Positions 10,991-20,470 of a stretch of 64,000 nucleotides of DNA are shown piece after piece. Source of the DNA: Sulfomarinibacter sp963733915. GTDB taxonomy: Bacteria; Acidobacteriota; Thermoanaerobaculia; Thermoanaerobaculales; Sulfomarinibacteraceae. The stretch covers positions 267,609-331,608 of the forward strand of contig CAVTEP010000003.1 of assembly GCA_963733915.1 (NCBI GenBank). The letters run 5' to 3'. Made by a program: the position numbers and the translations under genes. Every line of letters starts with the position of its first letter. The stretch's first letter is position 1. Under the pieces are notes generated by a model. The model saw only the letters and a list, made by a program, of their open reading frames with translations, did no database searches and had not been told where the DNA came from.

Positions 10991-11833
10991 GTGAGCCTGA
11001 GCCCGGTCATCGAGATCGATGGTGTCGAAATACATCTGGCACGGCCGGTAACGGCCATACCGCCCTGGATCGGCCAGCGCGAGGTGCTGCTGCAGCTGTT
11101 GGCGGCGTGGTCGTTGTTTGCCGACGACGATGCGCCCCTGAACCCCCGGCTGCTCGGAAAGCCGGGGGTCGGCAAGACCACCCTCGCCTGTGCCGCGGCG
11201 CGTGAGCTCGAGCGCGAGATCTACATCGTCCAGGCGACCACCGATACCCGCCCCGAGGACCTGTTGGTGACGCCGGTGCTGGGCCCCACGGGCGGCGTCC
11301 GGTACATGGCCTCACCGCTCGTCACCGCCATGGTCAGGGGTGGGGTGTGCATCCTCGACGAGGGCAACCGCATGAGCGAAAAATCCTGGGCGTCACTGGC
11401 GCCGCTCCTCGACCACCGGCGCTCGGTGGACAGCGTTGTCGCCGGTATCACCGTCAATGCTCACCCGGACTTCCGCTTCGCCACCACCATGAACGAGGAC
11501 GCTTCGACCTACGAGGTTCCCGAGTACATCCACTCACGATTGATGCCGCAGATCACGATCGATTTCCCCGAGGAAGACGAGGAGCGGGAGATCCTGCGCA
11601 CCCAGGTCAACGGTGTCGACAGCGAGGTCCTGGAGTACGTGCTCTCGTTTCTCCGTGCGGCCCACCTCGCGGATCTCCGTTACTCGGTACGCGACGGCAT
11701 CAACATCGCCCGCTACGCGATGAAGGTGCTCAGGCGACGCGAGGCCGACACTTCCAAGCTGGCCGTCGACACCGCCCTCCGCCTCGCGATCGGCGACGAG
11801 GAGGCGGAACCCTTCCGGCTCGCCACAGATTGA
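10991..11833 (+). CDS. MoxR-type AAA+ ATPase
   Basis: 280 residues from a GTG start preceded by an excellent AGGAGG seven bases upstream; an in-frame ATG at 10967 lacks such a site. Walker A reads Gly-Lys-Pro-Gly-Val-Gly-Lys-Thr-Thr at about residues 52-60. Walker B is Val-Cys-Ile-Leu-Asp-Glu, and sensor 1 falls in Phe-Ala-Thr-Thr-Met-Asn. This is the AAA_5/MoxR layout. MoxR ATPases act as chaperone-like remodelers, usually with a VWA-domain partner encoded beside them. Here the partner position is taken by the unfamiliar protein at 11966, 132 bases downstream across a hairpin repeat. The only VWA gene nearby is the exported one on the other strand. Confidence 0.8.
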   Translation: MSLSPVIEIDGVEIHLARPVTAIPPWIGQREVLLQLLAAWSLFADDDAPLNPRLLGKPGVGKTTLACAAARELEREIYIVQATTDTRPEDLLVTPVLGPTGGVRYMASPLVTAMVRGGVCILDEGNRMSEKSWASLAPLLDHRRSVDSVVAGITVNAHPDFRFATTMNEDASTYEVPEYIHSRLMPQITIDFPEEDEEREILRTQVNGVDSEVLEYVLSFLRAAHLADLRYSVRDGINIARYAMKVLRRREADTSKLAVDTALRLAIGDEEAEPFRLATD

Positions 11834-11937
11834 ATTAGGAATGAGGAATGAGGAATTCGGAATTCCCGACCACCACCCCATGATCAGCATCGCGGGTGGA
11901 TGGGTGGCATTCCTAATTCCTAATTCCTACTTCCTAG
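11834..11937. repeat. heptamer hairpin element A
   Basis: The left arm is heptamers of the type AGGAATG/AGGAATT. It is followed by a C-rich stretch (CCACCACCCC), a short loop, the matching G-rich stretch (GGGTGGATGGGTGG), then heptamers TAATTCC, which are the inverse complement of the left arm. The whole gap between the MoxR ATPase gene and the next gene is this element. Confidence 0.8.
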
Positions 11938-11965
11938 TTTGCGATCGATCGATCGCGGGGCCGTC

Positions 11966-13957
11966 ATGAGTACGCTCGACCTCGACGTGATTGCACCCGA
12001 GGCGGTTCCCGGGATCCGCATCATGCCGGTGTTGCACGAGCGGGTGGACTTCGCACCGGTGGTGCGGTGGGTGCTCGACGAGCTCGAACCGGAGGCGGTG
12101 GCGGTGGAGCTGCCGACGACTCTCGCCGAAGCTTCAGCCAAGGCGATCGCGAGGCTGCCCAGAATCTCGGCGGTCATCTCGGAGGAGCCGGGCGAGGAGG
12201 CACTCATTTGGATCGTGACCCCGGGCGATCCACTGGTCGAGGCGATGCGATGGGCGGCCACCCACGGGCGCGAAACGCTGCTGGTGGATCCGGACCTTCG
12301 GTACAGCCACCGTCGACATGACCACCTCCCCGACCCTCACTCGATGCTCGAAATCGGTGCTGGTAATTATTTCGACCTGATTCGTCGGCTCGCCGGCTCC
12401 GCGCCGCACGACGAACGCGACATCCTGCGGGAGAAGGGGATCGCCCACCACCTGCAGCGCGCGGCCGGGCGCCTTTCTGGGACGATCCTGTGCCTCGTCG
12501 GCGCCGCCCACGCCATCCGCGTGGCCGAGCACCTCATGGGACCGACGGCGGCGCCGCTGGCCCGCCAAAGTCGCAGCCGGGTCCTGCTCCGCCATCTTCA
12601 CCCGGACAGCCTGACCGCGGTCCTGCCCGACCCACCCCTCGCACACTCGGTGTTCGAGCACCTGCGTTCGGGCGACCTACCGACCATGCCTGATCTGTCC
12701 GCCACCGTGTCGCCGCGTCTCGAGCTGCCACTCGGTGTCCTGACCATCGTCACCGGCGGCAGGTCCGGGGACCAGTCTGAGCGGGGACGCGCGGTGGCCG
12801 CCTTCGCCGCCCACCACGGCAGCCGCGACATTGAAAACCGCGGCCGGGTCTGCGATCGCGCCCTCCTCGGGCGCGTCGTGTGGCGCATCGGCGCCGCGTC
12901 CTACTCGGAGCAGACACACACCGACACCGCAGTCTGGCAACGCCGGCTCTTCTTCAATTTCGTCCGTCGCTACGCGCGCATTCGAGGCCAGCTGGTGGCC
13001 GGTCTGTACGAGTGGGTCGTGGGTGCGCGTGGGGTCGGTGACGACAATCTCGCGTGGGAGGTCTTCGACGTCGCGCGCTGCTACCCCTGGCAGGAGCGTG
13101 AGGCGGAGATCGAGACCGCCCGGGTTGACGGCGAGTTGCTCGATCTCGGCACTCGCGCCGTGCGGTTCCGGCGCCGCTTCATGCGGGTCAAACAGCGCCC
13201 GATTGCCGTGCCGGTGCGGACGCGACCGTCACCTGACGCTCCGGGGGAATGGCTGCGGGCATTCACCGGCGACAGCATTTGCTCCTATCCTCCGGAGGAC
13301 ATCGTGATCGAGGACTGGGGCCGCCATCTCAAACGGCGGGCGGTGTCGGTCCTGAGCGCGGAGAGAACGCACTCCGAGCCCTTCACCACCAGCATGCTCG
13401 ATGGCATTGATCTACGCGAGACTTTGCTCCGCCTCCACGAAGGCCGGATCTGGGTGCGCGAGCGGGGGCGCGATGCGGGCGCGGTCGGCTCGGTGGTGGT
13501 GATCTTTGACGACGACCGCGAGGGAACCACCTACCCCTACCTGATGAGCTGGCTCGGCGAGCACGAACAGGAGTCGGACATGGCGCTCTACGCCTCCGAA
13601 CCTCTGCAGCAGGTCGTCGGCCCCGGCATCATGCGCGCCACCTACGGCGGCTTCATGCTCAGCTACCCACCGGGAAGGCTCTACGATGTCTGGCAGGACC
13701 CCGACTACCGTCATGCCCCGACCAAACCCGAGGTGCTGTTGATGGCGGCCGTCGACTACAGCGTCGACAAGCTCGTGGTCCACGTGGGCCCGCACCCGCC
13801 ATCGTCGGGGATGCGCGGTTATGCATTGGCCCGCGGGCGTCGCATCATCCACCTGCCTTTGGGCAGCCTGTCGCCAGTCAGCGTGCGCCGGATCCGGGTT
13901 GTCCACATCCTAGCAGGCCGCGACAAGCGGGAGATCGCGAAGGATTACGTCTGGTGA
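11966..13957 (+). CDS. large protein with TraB/PrgY-like N-terminal region, function unknown
   Basis: 663 residues with no signal peptide or membrane helix. The N-terminal 210 residues resemble TraB/PrgY- or EreA-type proteins. They have an early His-Glu in a loop, an amphipathic helix leading to Glu-Ala-Val-Ala-Val-Glu-Leu-Pro, and later Leu-Val-Gly-Ala-Ala-His before another helix. DUF5682 proteins found beside MoxR genes have a similar opening, but the typical His-His-Ser/Gly-Pro is absent, so I do not assign that family. The C-terminal 400 residues are unfamiliar, rich in Arg and Trp, and end in a conserved-looking globular region with several Gly-Pro and His-Pro pairs. The gene follows the MoxR gene directly and is probably its partner. 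Confidence 0.6.
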   Translation: MSTLDLDVIAPEAVPGIRIMPVLHERVDFAPVVRWVLDELEPEAVAVELPTTLAEASAKAIARLPRISAVISEEPGEEALIWIVTPGDPLVEAMRWAATHGRETLLVDPDLRYSHRRHDHLPDPHSMLEIGAGNYFDLIRRLAGSAPHDERDILREKGIAHHLQRAAGRLSGTILCLVGAAHAIRVAEHLMGPTAAPLARQSRSRVLLRHLHPDSLTAVLPDPPLAHSVFEHLRSGDLPTMPDLSATVSPRLELPLGVLTIVTGGRSGDQSERGRAVAAFAAHHGSRDIENRGRVCDRALLGRVVWRIGAASYSEQTHTDTAVWQRRLFFNFVRRYARIRGQLVAGLYEWVVGARGVGDDNLAWEVFDVARCYPWQEREAEIETARVDGELLDLGTRAVRFRRRFMRVKQRPIAVPVRTRPSPDAPGEWLRAFTGDSICSYPPEDIVIEDWGRHLKRRAVSVLSAERTHSEPFTTSMLDGIDLRETLLRLHEGRIWVRERGRDAGAVGSVVVIFDDDREGTTYPYLMSWLGEHEQESDMALYASEPLQQVVGPGIMRATYGGFMLSYPPGRLYDVWQDPDYRHAPTKPEVLLMAAVDYSVDKLVVHVGPHPPSSGMRGYALARGRRIIHLPLGSLSPVSVRRIRVVHILAGRDKREIAKDYVW

Positions 13958-13971
13958 ATACCTCGGAAGGT

Positions 13972-14086
13972 ATTCAATTTTCAATTTTCAATTTTGAATT
14001 CTCAATTCTCAATGACCGCCCACCTCCCCAAGCAGGTCCGGGAGGTGGCTGGGGAATTCAAAATTGAGAATTGAAAATTGAGAACT
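13972..14086. repeat. heptamer hairpin element B
   Basis: The left arm is TCAATTT/CAATTCT heptamers. A C-rich stretch (CCGCCCACCTCCCC), a short loop, a G-rich stretch (GGGAGGTGGCTGGGG) and inverse-complement heptamers (AAAATTGAGAATTG) follow. It sits between convergent genes and ends four bases from the stop of the thioredoxin-like gene, so it may also act as a terminator. Confidence 0.8.
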
Positions 14087-14090
14087 GTAT

Positions 14091-15332
14091 TTAGAGCGCC
14101 TTCCGGCGCCTTCCCGGGTAGGAATCAAACGTGGGTTTGTCGTCGAGCATTTCGCCCGCTTCCATCCGTTGTGCAACTCGAAGGTAGATCTCGCTTCGAC
14201 TCCCCTCGGCCTCCCCCGCGGCAGCTTCTTCGAGGGCGATCGCCTCGTCGATGGAACCGGTGACATACAGGAGCCGGGCAAGGGTGTCGGCGGTCTCCGG
14301 ATCGGGTTTGGCGACATACGACTGCCGCGCAATTCCGACTGCGAAATCGAGCCTCCGACCCGAGAGGTAAAGCCTCCATGCGACATCATTGAGATTTTCG
14401 GGCGTTGCCGCGTCGCCCTCGTCGTCATACCACCTGCGGTAGAGATCGGACGCCATGTCGAAATGACCGTTGCGAAACGCGAAGTCGGCCGCGTCGAGAA
14501 GGGCCGCGGGCGTCGCATTCTCGAGGTCCGGTATTTCGAGAAGCGCAGCTGCGTCATTATATCGGGCCTGCCGCAGCTTTTCCGCCTGCTCGTCAGCCGG
14601 CAGATCCATCAGACCTTCGGCGATCATTGCATGCAGAGTTGCCGTGCCTTCGGTGTCGGGCACGTTCAACACCAGCGGCCAGTCACCACGATAAAGCTTC
14701 GCCGCACGCTGGTAGATCCGTTCGTGCAGTTCGCCTCGCGCGGTGAACATGAGCCGTCGGCAGAGATCGAGCTCGCGCCCTTCGGTCGCCTGGTGAAATG
14801 CCTCGATGCGGAAAATCGCCCCTTCAGGGTCCGCACGCTCGAGCAGTCCGTTGACCGAACGGGTGACTGCGTCGATGTCGCCAGGGTCCTCTTCCAGCTG
14901 TCGAAGGCAGGCGAGAAAGGTGTCGCCGGCTCGAATACGCTGGACACTGCGAAGAAATTTCTCGGGCGGCAGGTATCCGAGAATTCGATCCATTTCGTGA
15001 CCCTCTGGATCAAGAAATACCATCGTCGGATAGCTGTCGACGCCGAACTTCTTCGCAAGGTCGGCGCCTTCCTTTTCGGCATCGCGCCGCAGGGGCACGA
15101 TGTTTTCGAGCTCACGCCGCACCTCCGACGCCGTGAAGGTGTCGGCCTCCAGCCGGCGGCACCAACTGCACCAGTCGGTGAAGAACTCGATCATGACAAC
15201 GGTGTCCCGTGCGTTTGCCTCCGCCTGTGCTGCCTCGAGGTCACCGTTGAACCAGATAGTCGATGTCTCCCACTGACAGGCGGCCATGCCCACGGTCAGT
15301 ACAACTGTCAGCAGCATCAGGATTCGTCTCAT
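14091..15332 (-). CDS. thioredoxin-like lipoprotein with helical repeat C-terminus
   Basis: 413 residues from an ATG preceded by GGAGG; the longer open frame upstream is not needed. The N-terminus has a lipoprotein-type signal ending Met-Ala-Ala-Cys. Residues about 35-140 form a thioredoxin-like domain with the redox motif Trp-Cys-Ser-Trp-Cys and the cis-proline element Ser-Tyr-Pro-Thr. The rest is alpha-helical and TPR-like (Asp-Leu-Tyr-Arg-Arg-Trp-Tyr, Thr-Leu-Ala-Arg-Leu). The likely role is thiol-disulfide exchange in the cell envelope, like DsbD C-terminal domains and other exported thioredoxins. No partner gene is adjacent; the neighbours are a convergent gene across element B and the divergently spaced ABC operon. 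Confidence 0.8.
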   Translation of the reverse strand: MRRILMLLTVVLTVGMAACQWETSTIWFNGDLEAAQAEANARDTVVMIEFFTDWCSWCRRLEADTFTASEVRRELENIVPLRRDAEKEGADLAKKFGVDSYPTMVFLDPEGHEMDRILGYLPPEKFLRSVQRIRAGDTFLACLRQLEEDPGDIDAVTRSVNGLLERADPEGAIFRIEAFHQATEGRELDLCRRLMFTARGELHERIYQRAAKLYRGDWPLVLNVPDTEGTATLHAMIAEGLMDLPADEQAEKLRQARYNDAAALLEIPDLENATPAALLDAADFAFRNGHFDMASDLYRRWYDDEGDAATPENLNDVAWRLYLSGRRLDFAVGIARQSYVAKPDPETADTLARLLYVTGSIDEAIALEEAAAGEAEGSRSEIYLRVAQRMEAGEMLDDKPTFDSYPGRRRKAL

Positions 15333-15555
15333 CCAGTCCTCCGGGTAGGGCGGCCAACGGTCCGACCTACCACACTCCAGTTTGCCGGTAATTCTCGCGG
15401 GGTTGCAAAACGTCGAGCCAGAGCGGCCGCTTTCGCGGCGCCGGCCCTCCCCCACAGATCTACGTCCCGGGCCCGCGTGGGTTTCGGCCATCACCTTCTC
15501 GAACCCTGATGACGCCGGAGTTCTTCCCGATGAAACGGTGAAAAGAGAGGGTTTG

Positions 15556-16758
15556 CTACTCGGCTCGCAGCGCATCCACCGGATCCAGGCCTGCAGCCCG
15601 TCGTGCCGGCGCGACCCCGCTCACCACGCCAACCACCAGGCACATGACGAGCGCGGCGACAACCGCCAACGGCGGCGTGCTCAGGGGAAGGCCCGGGACC
15701 GCCGCCCGGCCGATAGCGGTCAGCGAGAGGCCAGCGAGGAGGCCGAGCGCGCCACCGGCCAGGGCGAGCAACACCGACTCGAACAGAAAGAGCCCCTGCA
15801 CCGTGCCTCGCGTCACGCCGAGCGCGCGCAAGAGGCCGATCTCGTTGGTCCGTTCGTGGACCGAGATCCACATGATGGTGAGAATTCCCATCGCTCCGAC
15901 CAGCAGCGAGACACCGGCTATGCCCGAGACGGCGATCGTGATCATGCCGATGATCTTGCCAAAGGTATCGAGCATCTCGGTCTGGGTGGTAATCGTGAAG
16001 TCCTCCTCGCCGCGGTGGCGGGCCATCAACACGGCTCGTGCACCGTCGACGACCTCAGGAATGACCTCGGTTCCGGCCGCCACGATATCGATTTCCTGAA
16101 GCTCGAAGACGTCGAAGAGATCCATCGCGGTGGCGACCGGAATATAGGCCGTGTCATCGAGATCGAAGCCCAGCAACTGGCCCTTGGCCTCCATCACTCC
16201 GATCACCAGAAACGAGTAGCTGCCGATGCGCACCCGTTTGCCGAGCGGTGAGACCTCATCGAAGAGCTCGCGCGCCAGCTTGGAGCCAAGCACGGCATAG
16301 GAGGCGCGGCGATTGGGGTCCATCTTGGGCAGGAAGCTGCCCTGGCCGACGTTGAAGCGCCACGCCGCCGACGCCTCCCAACCGACCCCGTAGATGAATA
16401 CGCTGCGACCGCGGCCGTTGCCCTCGACACGTGCCTGGCCCATCGCCACCGGTACCACCTCGTTGACGCCGGGCACCTTGCGCAGGGCCTCGGCGTCGTC
16501 GATCGTCAGCTTGTGGGTGGTGCCGCCGAGGGCGCCGGGAATGCCCAGGGTTTTCACCTTACCCGGGTTGATGCCTATGAGGCTGGTGCCGAACTGGGTG
16601 AACTGGGTGACGATGTAATCACGGGTCCCTTCGCCGAGAGAGGTAAGAAGGATCACCGCCGTGACTCCAATTGCAACCCCGAGGGCCGACAGGAACGATC
16701 GCAGCCGCTGCCCGCCCAGCGCACCGCCCGCAAACTTGAGAAGCTCTAAAAGGTCCAT
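15556..16758 (-). CDS. MacB/FtsX-type ABC transporter permease (second permease)
   Basis: 400 residues: one N-terminal transmembrane helix, a large extracytoplasmic MacB-like periplasmic domain (residues about 45-265), then three transmembrane helices and the Pro-Ala-Arg-Arg-Ala-Ala-Gly-Leu-Asp-Pro-Val-Asp-Ala-Leu-Arg end typical of MacB/LolC/FtsX permeases. The start at 16758 follows GGTGGGTGG. With the adaptor, ATPase and other permease upstream it forms a tripartite efflux or lipoprotein/peptide export system. The substrate is unknown. It is the last gene of the operon. Confidence 0.88.
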   Translation of the reverse strand: MDLLELLKFAGGALGGQRLRSFLSALGVAIGVTAVILLTSLGEGTRDYIVTQFTQFGTSLIGINPGKVKTLGIPGALGGTTHKLTIDDAEALRKVPGVNEVVPVAMGQARVEGNGRGRSVFIYGVGWEASAAWRFNVGQGSFLPKMDPNRRASYAVLGSKLARELFDEVSPLGKRVRIGSYSFLVIGVMEAKGQLLGFDLDDTAYIPVATAMDLFDVFELQEIDIVAAGTEVIPEVVDGARAVLMARHRGEEDFTITTQTEMLDTFGKIIGMITIAVSGIAGVSLLVGAMGILTIMWISVHERTNEIGLLRALGVTRGTVQGLFLFESVLLALAGGALGLLAGLSLTAIGRAAVPGLPLSTPPLAVVAALVMCLVVGVVSGVAPARRAAGLDPVDALRAE

Positions 16759-16770
16759 CCACCCACCTAC

Positions 16771-17015
16771 CGATTTCGGATTTCGGATTTCGGATTTCGG
16801 ATTTTTCCCCCGCCCGCCCGCGGAAGTCCGCGGGGCTGCGCAGAAAACCCGAACGTCGGACGCAGGAACGCACCATTTCCCTTCCGTGCCCAGGGGGAGG
16901 GGGTGGGGAATTCGAAATTCAAAATTCGAAATCCTGATTTTTCCCCCACCCACCCATAGTCCAGGGGGAGGAGGGATGGGAAATTCGAAATTCGAAATTC
17001 GAAATTCGAAATTTT
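16771..17015. repeat. two heptamer hairpin elements in tandem (C1, C2)
   Basis: C1 (about 16771-16933) has GGATTTC heptamers, a C-rich stretch, a loop of about 80 bases, a G-rich stretch and GAAATTC heptamers. C2 (about 16934-17015) repeats the plan with a short loop (CCCCCACCCACCC and GGGGGAGGAGGG) and four GAAATTC copies on its right. Together they fill the gap between the two permease genes. Confidence 0.85.
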
Positions 17016-17020
17016 GCTCT

Positions 17021-18220
17021 TCATCTTCCCGCCAAGGCCTGCACCGGGTCGAGGCCGGCCGCACGGCGGGCCGGTACGACACCGAAAAACACGCCCACGA
17101 CCACCGAGGTGACCAGCGACGCCACCACCGCCCAGGTCGGCGTCGACGCCGGGAAGGTCGGGTAGACGCGCACGAAGGCCTGAACGGCCGCCCCGCCGAC
17201 GGCAAGGCCGGTGAGACCGCCAAGGGTCGACAGAACCGAGGCCTCGGCGATAAACACCGCGATGATCTGGGTGGTGCTCGCCCCGAGGGCCTTGAGGAGG
17301 CCGATCTCGTGACGGCGCTCCGATACCGCCACCAGCATCACGTTCATGATCCCGACCCCGGCGACGGTGAGGGACACCGAAGCGATCGCGGCCAACGCCA
17401 GGGTGAGCACGCCGAGAATCGAGTTCAGCGTGGTCACCACCGCATCCTGGGTGATAACGGTGACGTCCTCGGCCCGGTGCCGTTCCGCAAGCAGGTTGAG
17501 CACCGCCGTTTTGGTCGTCTCGAGTTCGCCCTCGCTGCCGACTTCGACCAGGATCCGGAACAGCGAACTGCGGTTGAAGATTCGCATGGCGGTCCGCGCC
17601 GGAACCATCACCAGATCGTCGAAATCGAAACCCAGAGAGCGTCCCCGCGGCTCGAGGACACCGATGACCCGAAACCGCCACTCGCCAAGCCGCACCACCT
17701 GGCCGAGCGGGTTTTCGGCGCCGAAAAGCTCCCTCGCCACCTTGATGCCGAGCACCATCTCGCTGCCGCCCTGATCGGGGTCTCCCGCCGACAGATATTG
17801 GCCCGACCCGATCCGCAGTCTTCGCACCTCCAACAACTCTGCGGTGGTTCCGATGACCGGTACCGACCGGCTCTTGCCGCCGTAGCGCAGCTTCTCCTCC
17901 CCGGTCGCCAGCGGTGCCGCGCGGACCACTCCGGAGATTCGGGAAGCGACCGCCCGGTAGTCTTCGATGGTGAGGTCGTGAACCACGCCGCCAAACGGCA
18001 TCATGCCAGTGGTTTCCACCTTTCCCGGGAGGATGATCAGCAGATTGGAACCGAGCGAGGTGAACTCCTGCACCACGTACAGCCGGGCGCCCTCGCCAAG
18101 GGCCGTCAAGGCCACGACCGCCGCAATTCCGACCGCCACCCCGGCCACCGACAGACCCGTGCGGAGGCGGTGACCGCGAAGGGCGCCGATGGCAAACCCA
18201 ATGAGCTCAGAGGGAGCCAT
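17021..18220 (-). CDS. MacB/FtsX-type ABC transporter permease (first permease)
   Basis: 399 residues with the same plan as the next permease: N-terminal helix, MacB-like periplasmic domain, three C-terminal helices and the ending Pro-Ala-Arg-Arg-Ala-Ala-Gly-Leu-Asp-Pro-Val-Gln-Ala-Leu. The two permeases are paralogs and probably form a heterodimer driven by the shared ATPase. The ATG at 18220 follows the hairpin element that separates it from the ATPase gene. Confidence 0.88.
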   Translation of the reverse strand: MAPSELIGFAIGALRGHRLRTGLSVAGVAVGIAAVVALTALGEGARLYVVQEFTSLGSNLLIILPGKVETTGMMPFGGVVHDLTIEDYRAVASRISGVVRAAPLATGEEKLRYGGKSRSVPVIGTTAELLEVRRLRIGSGQYLSAGDPDQGGSEMVLGIKVARELFGAENPLGQVVRLGEWRFRVIGVLEPRGRSLGFDFDDLVMVPARTAMRIFNRSSLFRILVEVGSEGELETTKTAVLNLLAERHRAEDVTVITQDAVVTTLNSILGVLTLALAAIASVSLTVAGVGIMNVMLVAVSERRHEIGLLKALGASTTQIIAVFIAEASVLSTLGGLTGLAVGGAAVQAFVRVYPTFPASTPTWAVVASLVTSVVVGVFFGVVPARRAAGLDPVQALAGR

Positions 18221-18228
18221 GAATCCGC

Positions 18229-18403
18229 CAATTTCGGATTTCGGAATTCGGATTTCGGATTTTTCCCCCGCCCAACCCCGAGAGCCCTGGATCTTGGAGG
18301 GTACGTCCGGATTTCAGAACCCGGAGAATGCCACCAGCCGTCCGTGTTTCGGGGGGACGGGTGGGAAATTCGAAATCCGAAATTCGAAATCCGAATTCAA
18401 AAT
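18229..18403. repeat. heptamer hairpin element D
   Basis: GGATTTC-type heptamers, a C-rich stretch (CCCCCGCCCAACCCC), a loop of about 75 bases, a G-rich stretch (GGGGGGACGGGTGGG), then GAAATTC/CGAAATC heptamers on the right. It touches the stop codon of the ATPase gene and fills the gap to the first permease. Confidence 0.8.
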
Positions 18404-19073
18404 TCATCGTCTCTCCACGATCGCACCGTCATCCATCCGCACCACCGACTTCGCCCGGCTCGCGACCTCGGGGTCATGGGTCACCAGGACGACGGTCTGT
18501 CCGGACTCGTTCATGGCGCCCAGGATCCCCATCACCTCGCCTGCCGCCGCCCGGTCGAGATTGCCGGTCGGCTCGTCGGCGAGCAGCAACCGGGGCTCCA
18601 TGACGACCGCACGAGCGATGGCCACCCGCTGGCGCTGGCCACCCGAGAGTTGATCGGGACGGTGATGAGCCCTATCCGAAAGCCCGACCGCTTTGAGCGC
18701 CGCGGCGGCGCGATCCCGCCGCTCGGACCTCGGCACACCGGCAAAGAGCATCGGCAGCTCGACGTTGCCCTGGGCCGTAAGCCGGAGCAGGAGGTGGAAG
18801 AACTGGAAGATGAACCCGATCTCCGACCGCCGCAGCCGAGTCCGCTCGCCGTCCGACAACTGGCCCACGTCGCGGCCGTTGAAGGTGTAGGTGCCGGAGG
18901 TCGGCCGGTCCAGACAGCCGAGGATGTTCAACAGGGTGGACTTGCCGGACCCGGACGGGCCCATCAACGCCAGATAGTCTCCCCCCTGGATCTCGAGATC
19001 GACCGCGCGCAACGCGTGGACGTCCGAATCGCCGACGTGGTAGGTGCGCCACAGGACGCGTCAGCACGATCAT
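18404..19073 (-). CDS. MacB/LolD-type ABC transporter ATPase (one frameshift near the start)
   Basis: About 222 residues. Walker A is Gly-Pro-Ser-Gly-Ser-Gly-Lys-Ser-Thr, the Q-loop lies in Phe-Ile-Phe-Gln-Phe-Phe, the signature is Leu-Ser-Gly-Gly-Gln, Walker B is Leu-Leu-Leu-Ala-Asp-Glu-Pro-Thr-Gly-Asn-Leu-Asp and the switch His is in Val-Thr-His-Asp. This is the MacB/LolD branch. The natural N-terminus (Met-Ile-Val-Leu-Thr-Arg) starts at 19073, but the frame changes near 19055, just before Trp-Arg-Thr-Tyr-His-Val-Gly. A single base gained or lost there explains it. It powers the two permeases downstream. Confidence 0.88.
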
Positions 19074-19094
19074 TTCCACCCACCCAACCTTACC

Positions 19095-19204
<110 letters not shown>

Positions 19205-19208
19205 TGAT

Positions 19209-20348
19209 TCACGGTGCTCGCTCCTTCGCGAGCGCTCCCGGTTTGATTTCGGGTAGGTTGCGGGCGGCGACCACGATTTCTCCGTCCTCGAGGCCGCTCA
19301 GGACCTCGACAAACCGCCAGTTGCGGAGCCCCGGCTCAATGGTCCTCGCCTCGAGCACGCCGTCGGCAAGCACCAGCACCGAGCCACCCTCCGCGACCGC
19401 TGATGCCGGAATTCGAAGGGTGTCCTCGCGCCGATCGAGAATGATCTCGACGTCGGCGGAGGTGCCGGGCAGCACCCCCGCCGTGGCGCCGGCCTCGTCA
19501 AGCTCCACCTCAACCTCGACCGTACGGTTCTGCTCGAGGATGTCGAGCACATAGGGCGCGACCCGAACGACCGATCCGGCGAAGCTCAGGTCGGGACGCG
19601 AGTCCACCGTCACCCGCACTTCCTGTCCGACTTTCACACGCTCGGCGTCGACTTCGTCGATGGGCGCGCTGATAAAGGCGGACTCGGGGTCGAGGAGATC
19701 GATCACCGGTGGGATCGGCAGCCCCGGGGGTGACGGTGTGATGTACTCGCCGATCTCGGTGCTGACCTCGGCCACGGTCCCCGCAAAGGGCGCTCTCAGC
19801 TCGGTAAAGGCCAACTGCACCTCGACCGCCCCGATCCGGGACGCGGCCTGCCCGATCGCGGCCTTCGCCGCGGCGCACGCCGCCCAGCTGCGGTCGCGAT
19901 CCGAGCGCAGCACATCGAGGGTCTGGTCGCTGGCGATGCCCTGGTCGTGGAGCGCCAGGGACCTCGTCAGCTCCTTTTCGGCCAGCTCGGCCGCCAGACA
20001 CGCCTCGTCGGACCGGGCCTCCGCGGCCTCGAGGCTGGCTCGCGCCGACACCAGCTCGGCGCGTTGGGCGCGGCTGTCGAGTTGGACCAGCAGCTCGCCG
20101 GCCGCCACGCGATCGCCTTCCCGATGGGGCAGCGCGACCACCAGGCCTCCGATCTGCGGCGACAGTTCGGCCCGACGGCGGACCTTGACCGTGCCCGCCC
20201 TGGTGTTGGTGATCGTCTCCTCCACCGGCCCGCGTTCGACCACGACCGTCCGCACCTCGATGATTTTCGGTGCGAAAACGGTCATTCGAAGGACCGCTCC
20301 GAGTGCGACGATTCCGATCACGACGAGGATCCACTTGGCTTTTCTCAT
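19209..20348 (-). CDS. periplasmic adaptor (membrane fusion) protein of a MacA/HlyD type
   Basis: 379 residues. One N-terminal membrane anchor (residues about 6-25) is followed by a split biotinyl-lipoyl domain, an alpha-helical hairpin rich in Ala/Glu/Arg (about 105-175), the second lipoyl half with Ala-Pro-Phe-Ala-Gly-Thr-Val, and a beta-barrel plus C-terminal domain. It should link the inner-membrane permeases to an outer-membrane channel. No TolC-like gene lies in this window. It is the first gene of the operon, with the coding start at 20348 and a divergent transporter gene 122 bases away. Confidence 0.88.
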   Translation of the reverse strand: MRKAKWILVVIGIVALGAVLRMTVFAPKIIEVRTVVVERGPVEETITNTRAGTVKVRRRAELSPQIGGLVVALPHREGDRVAAGELLVQLDSRAQRAELVSARASLEAAEARSDEACLAAELAEKELTRSLALHDQGIASDQTLDVLRSDRDRSWAACAAAKAAIGQAASRIGAVEVQLAFTELRAPFAGTVAEVSTEIGEYITPSPPGLPIPPVIDLLDPESAFISAPIDEVDAERVKVGQEVRVTVDSRPDLSFAGSVVRVAPYVLDILEQNRTVEVEVELDEAGATAGVLPGTSADVEIILDRREDTLRIPASAVAEGGSVLVLADGVLEARTIEPGLRNWRFVEVLSGLEDGEIVVAARNLPEIKPGALAKERAP

Positions 20349-20470
20349 GTCTAGGGATTCTACTGCAGCGGGATCAAGAAGTTGCAGCGACAGCGATTGG
20401 CTTTGCCGGCTGCGGAATCCGGGCTACAGTTGCCCGACTGATCGACCAGTTCGCTGACGGGGAGCCATCG

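Noticed and set aside
16771..17015. CRISPR array
   Set aside because: The repeat unit is 7 bases with no unique spacers, and arms are inverse complements.
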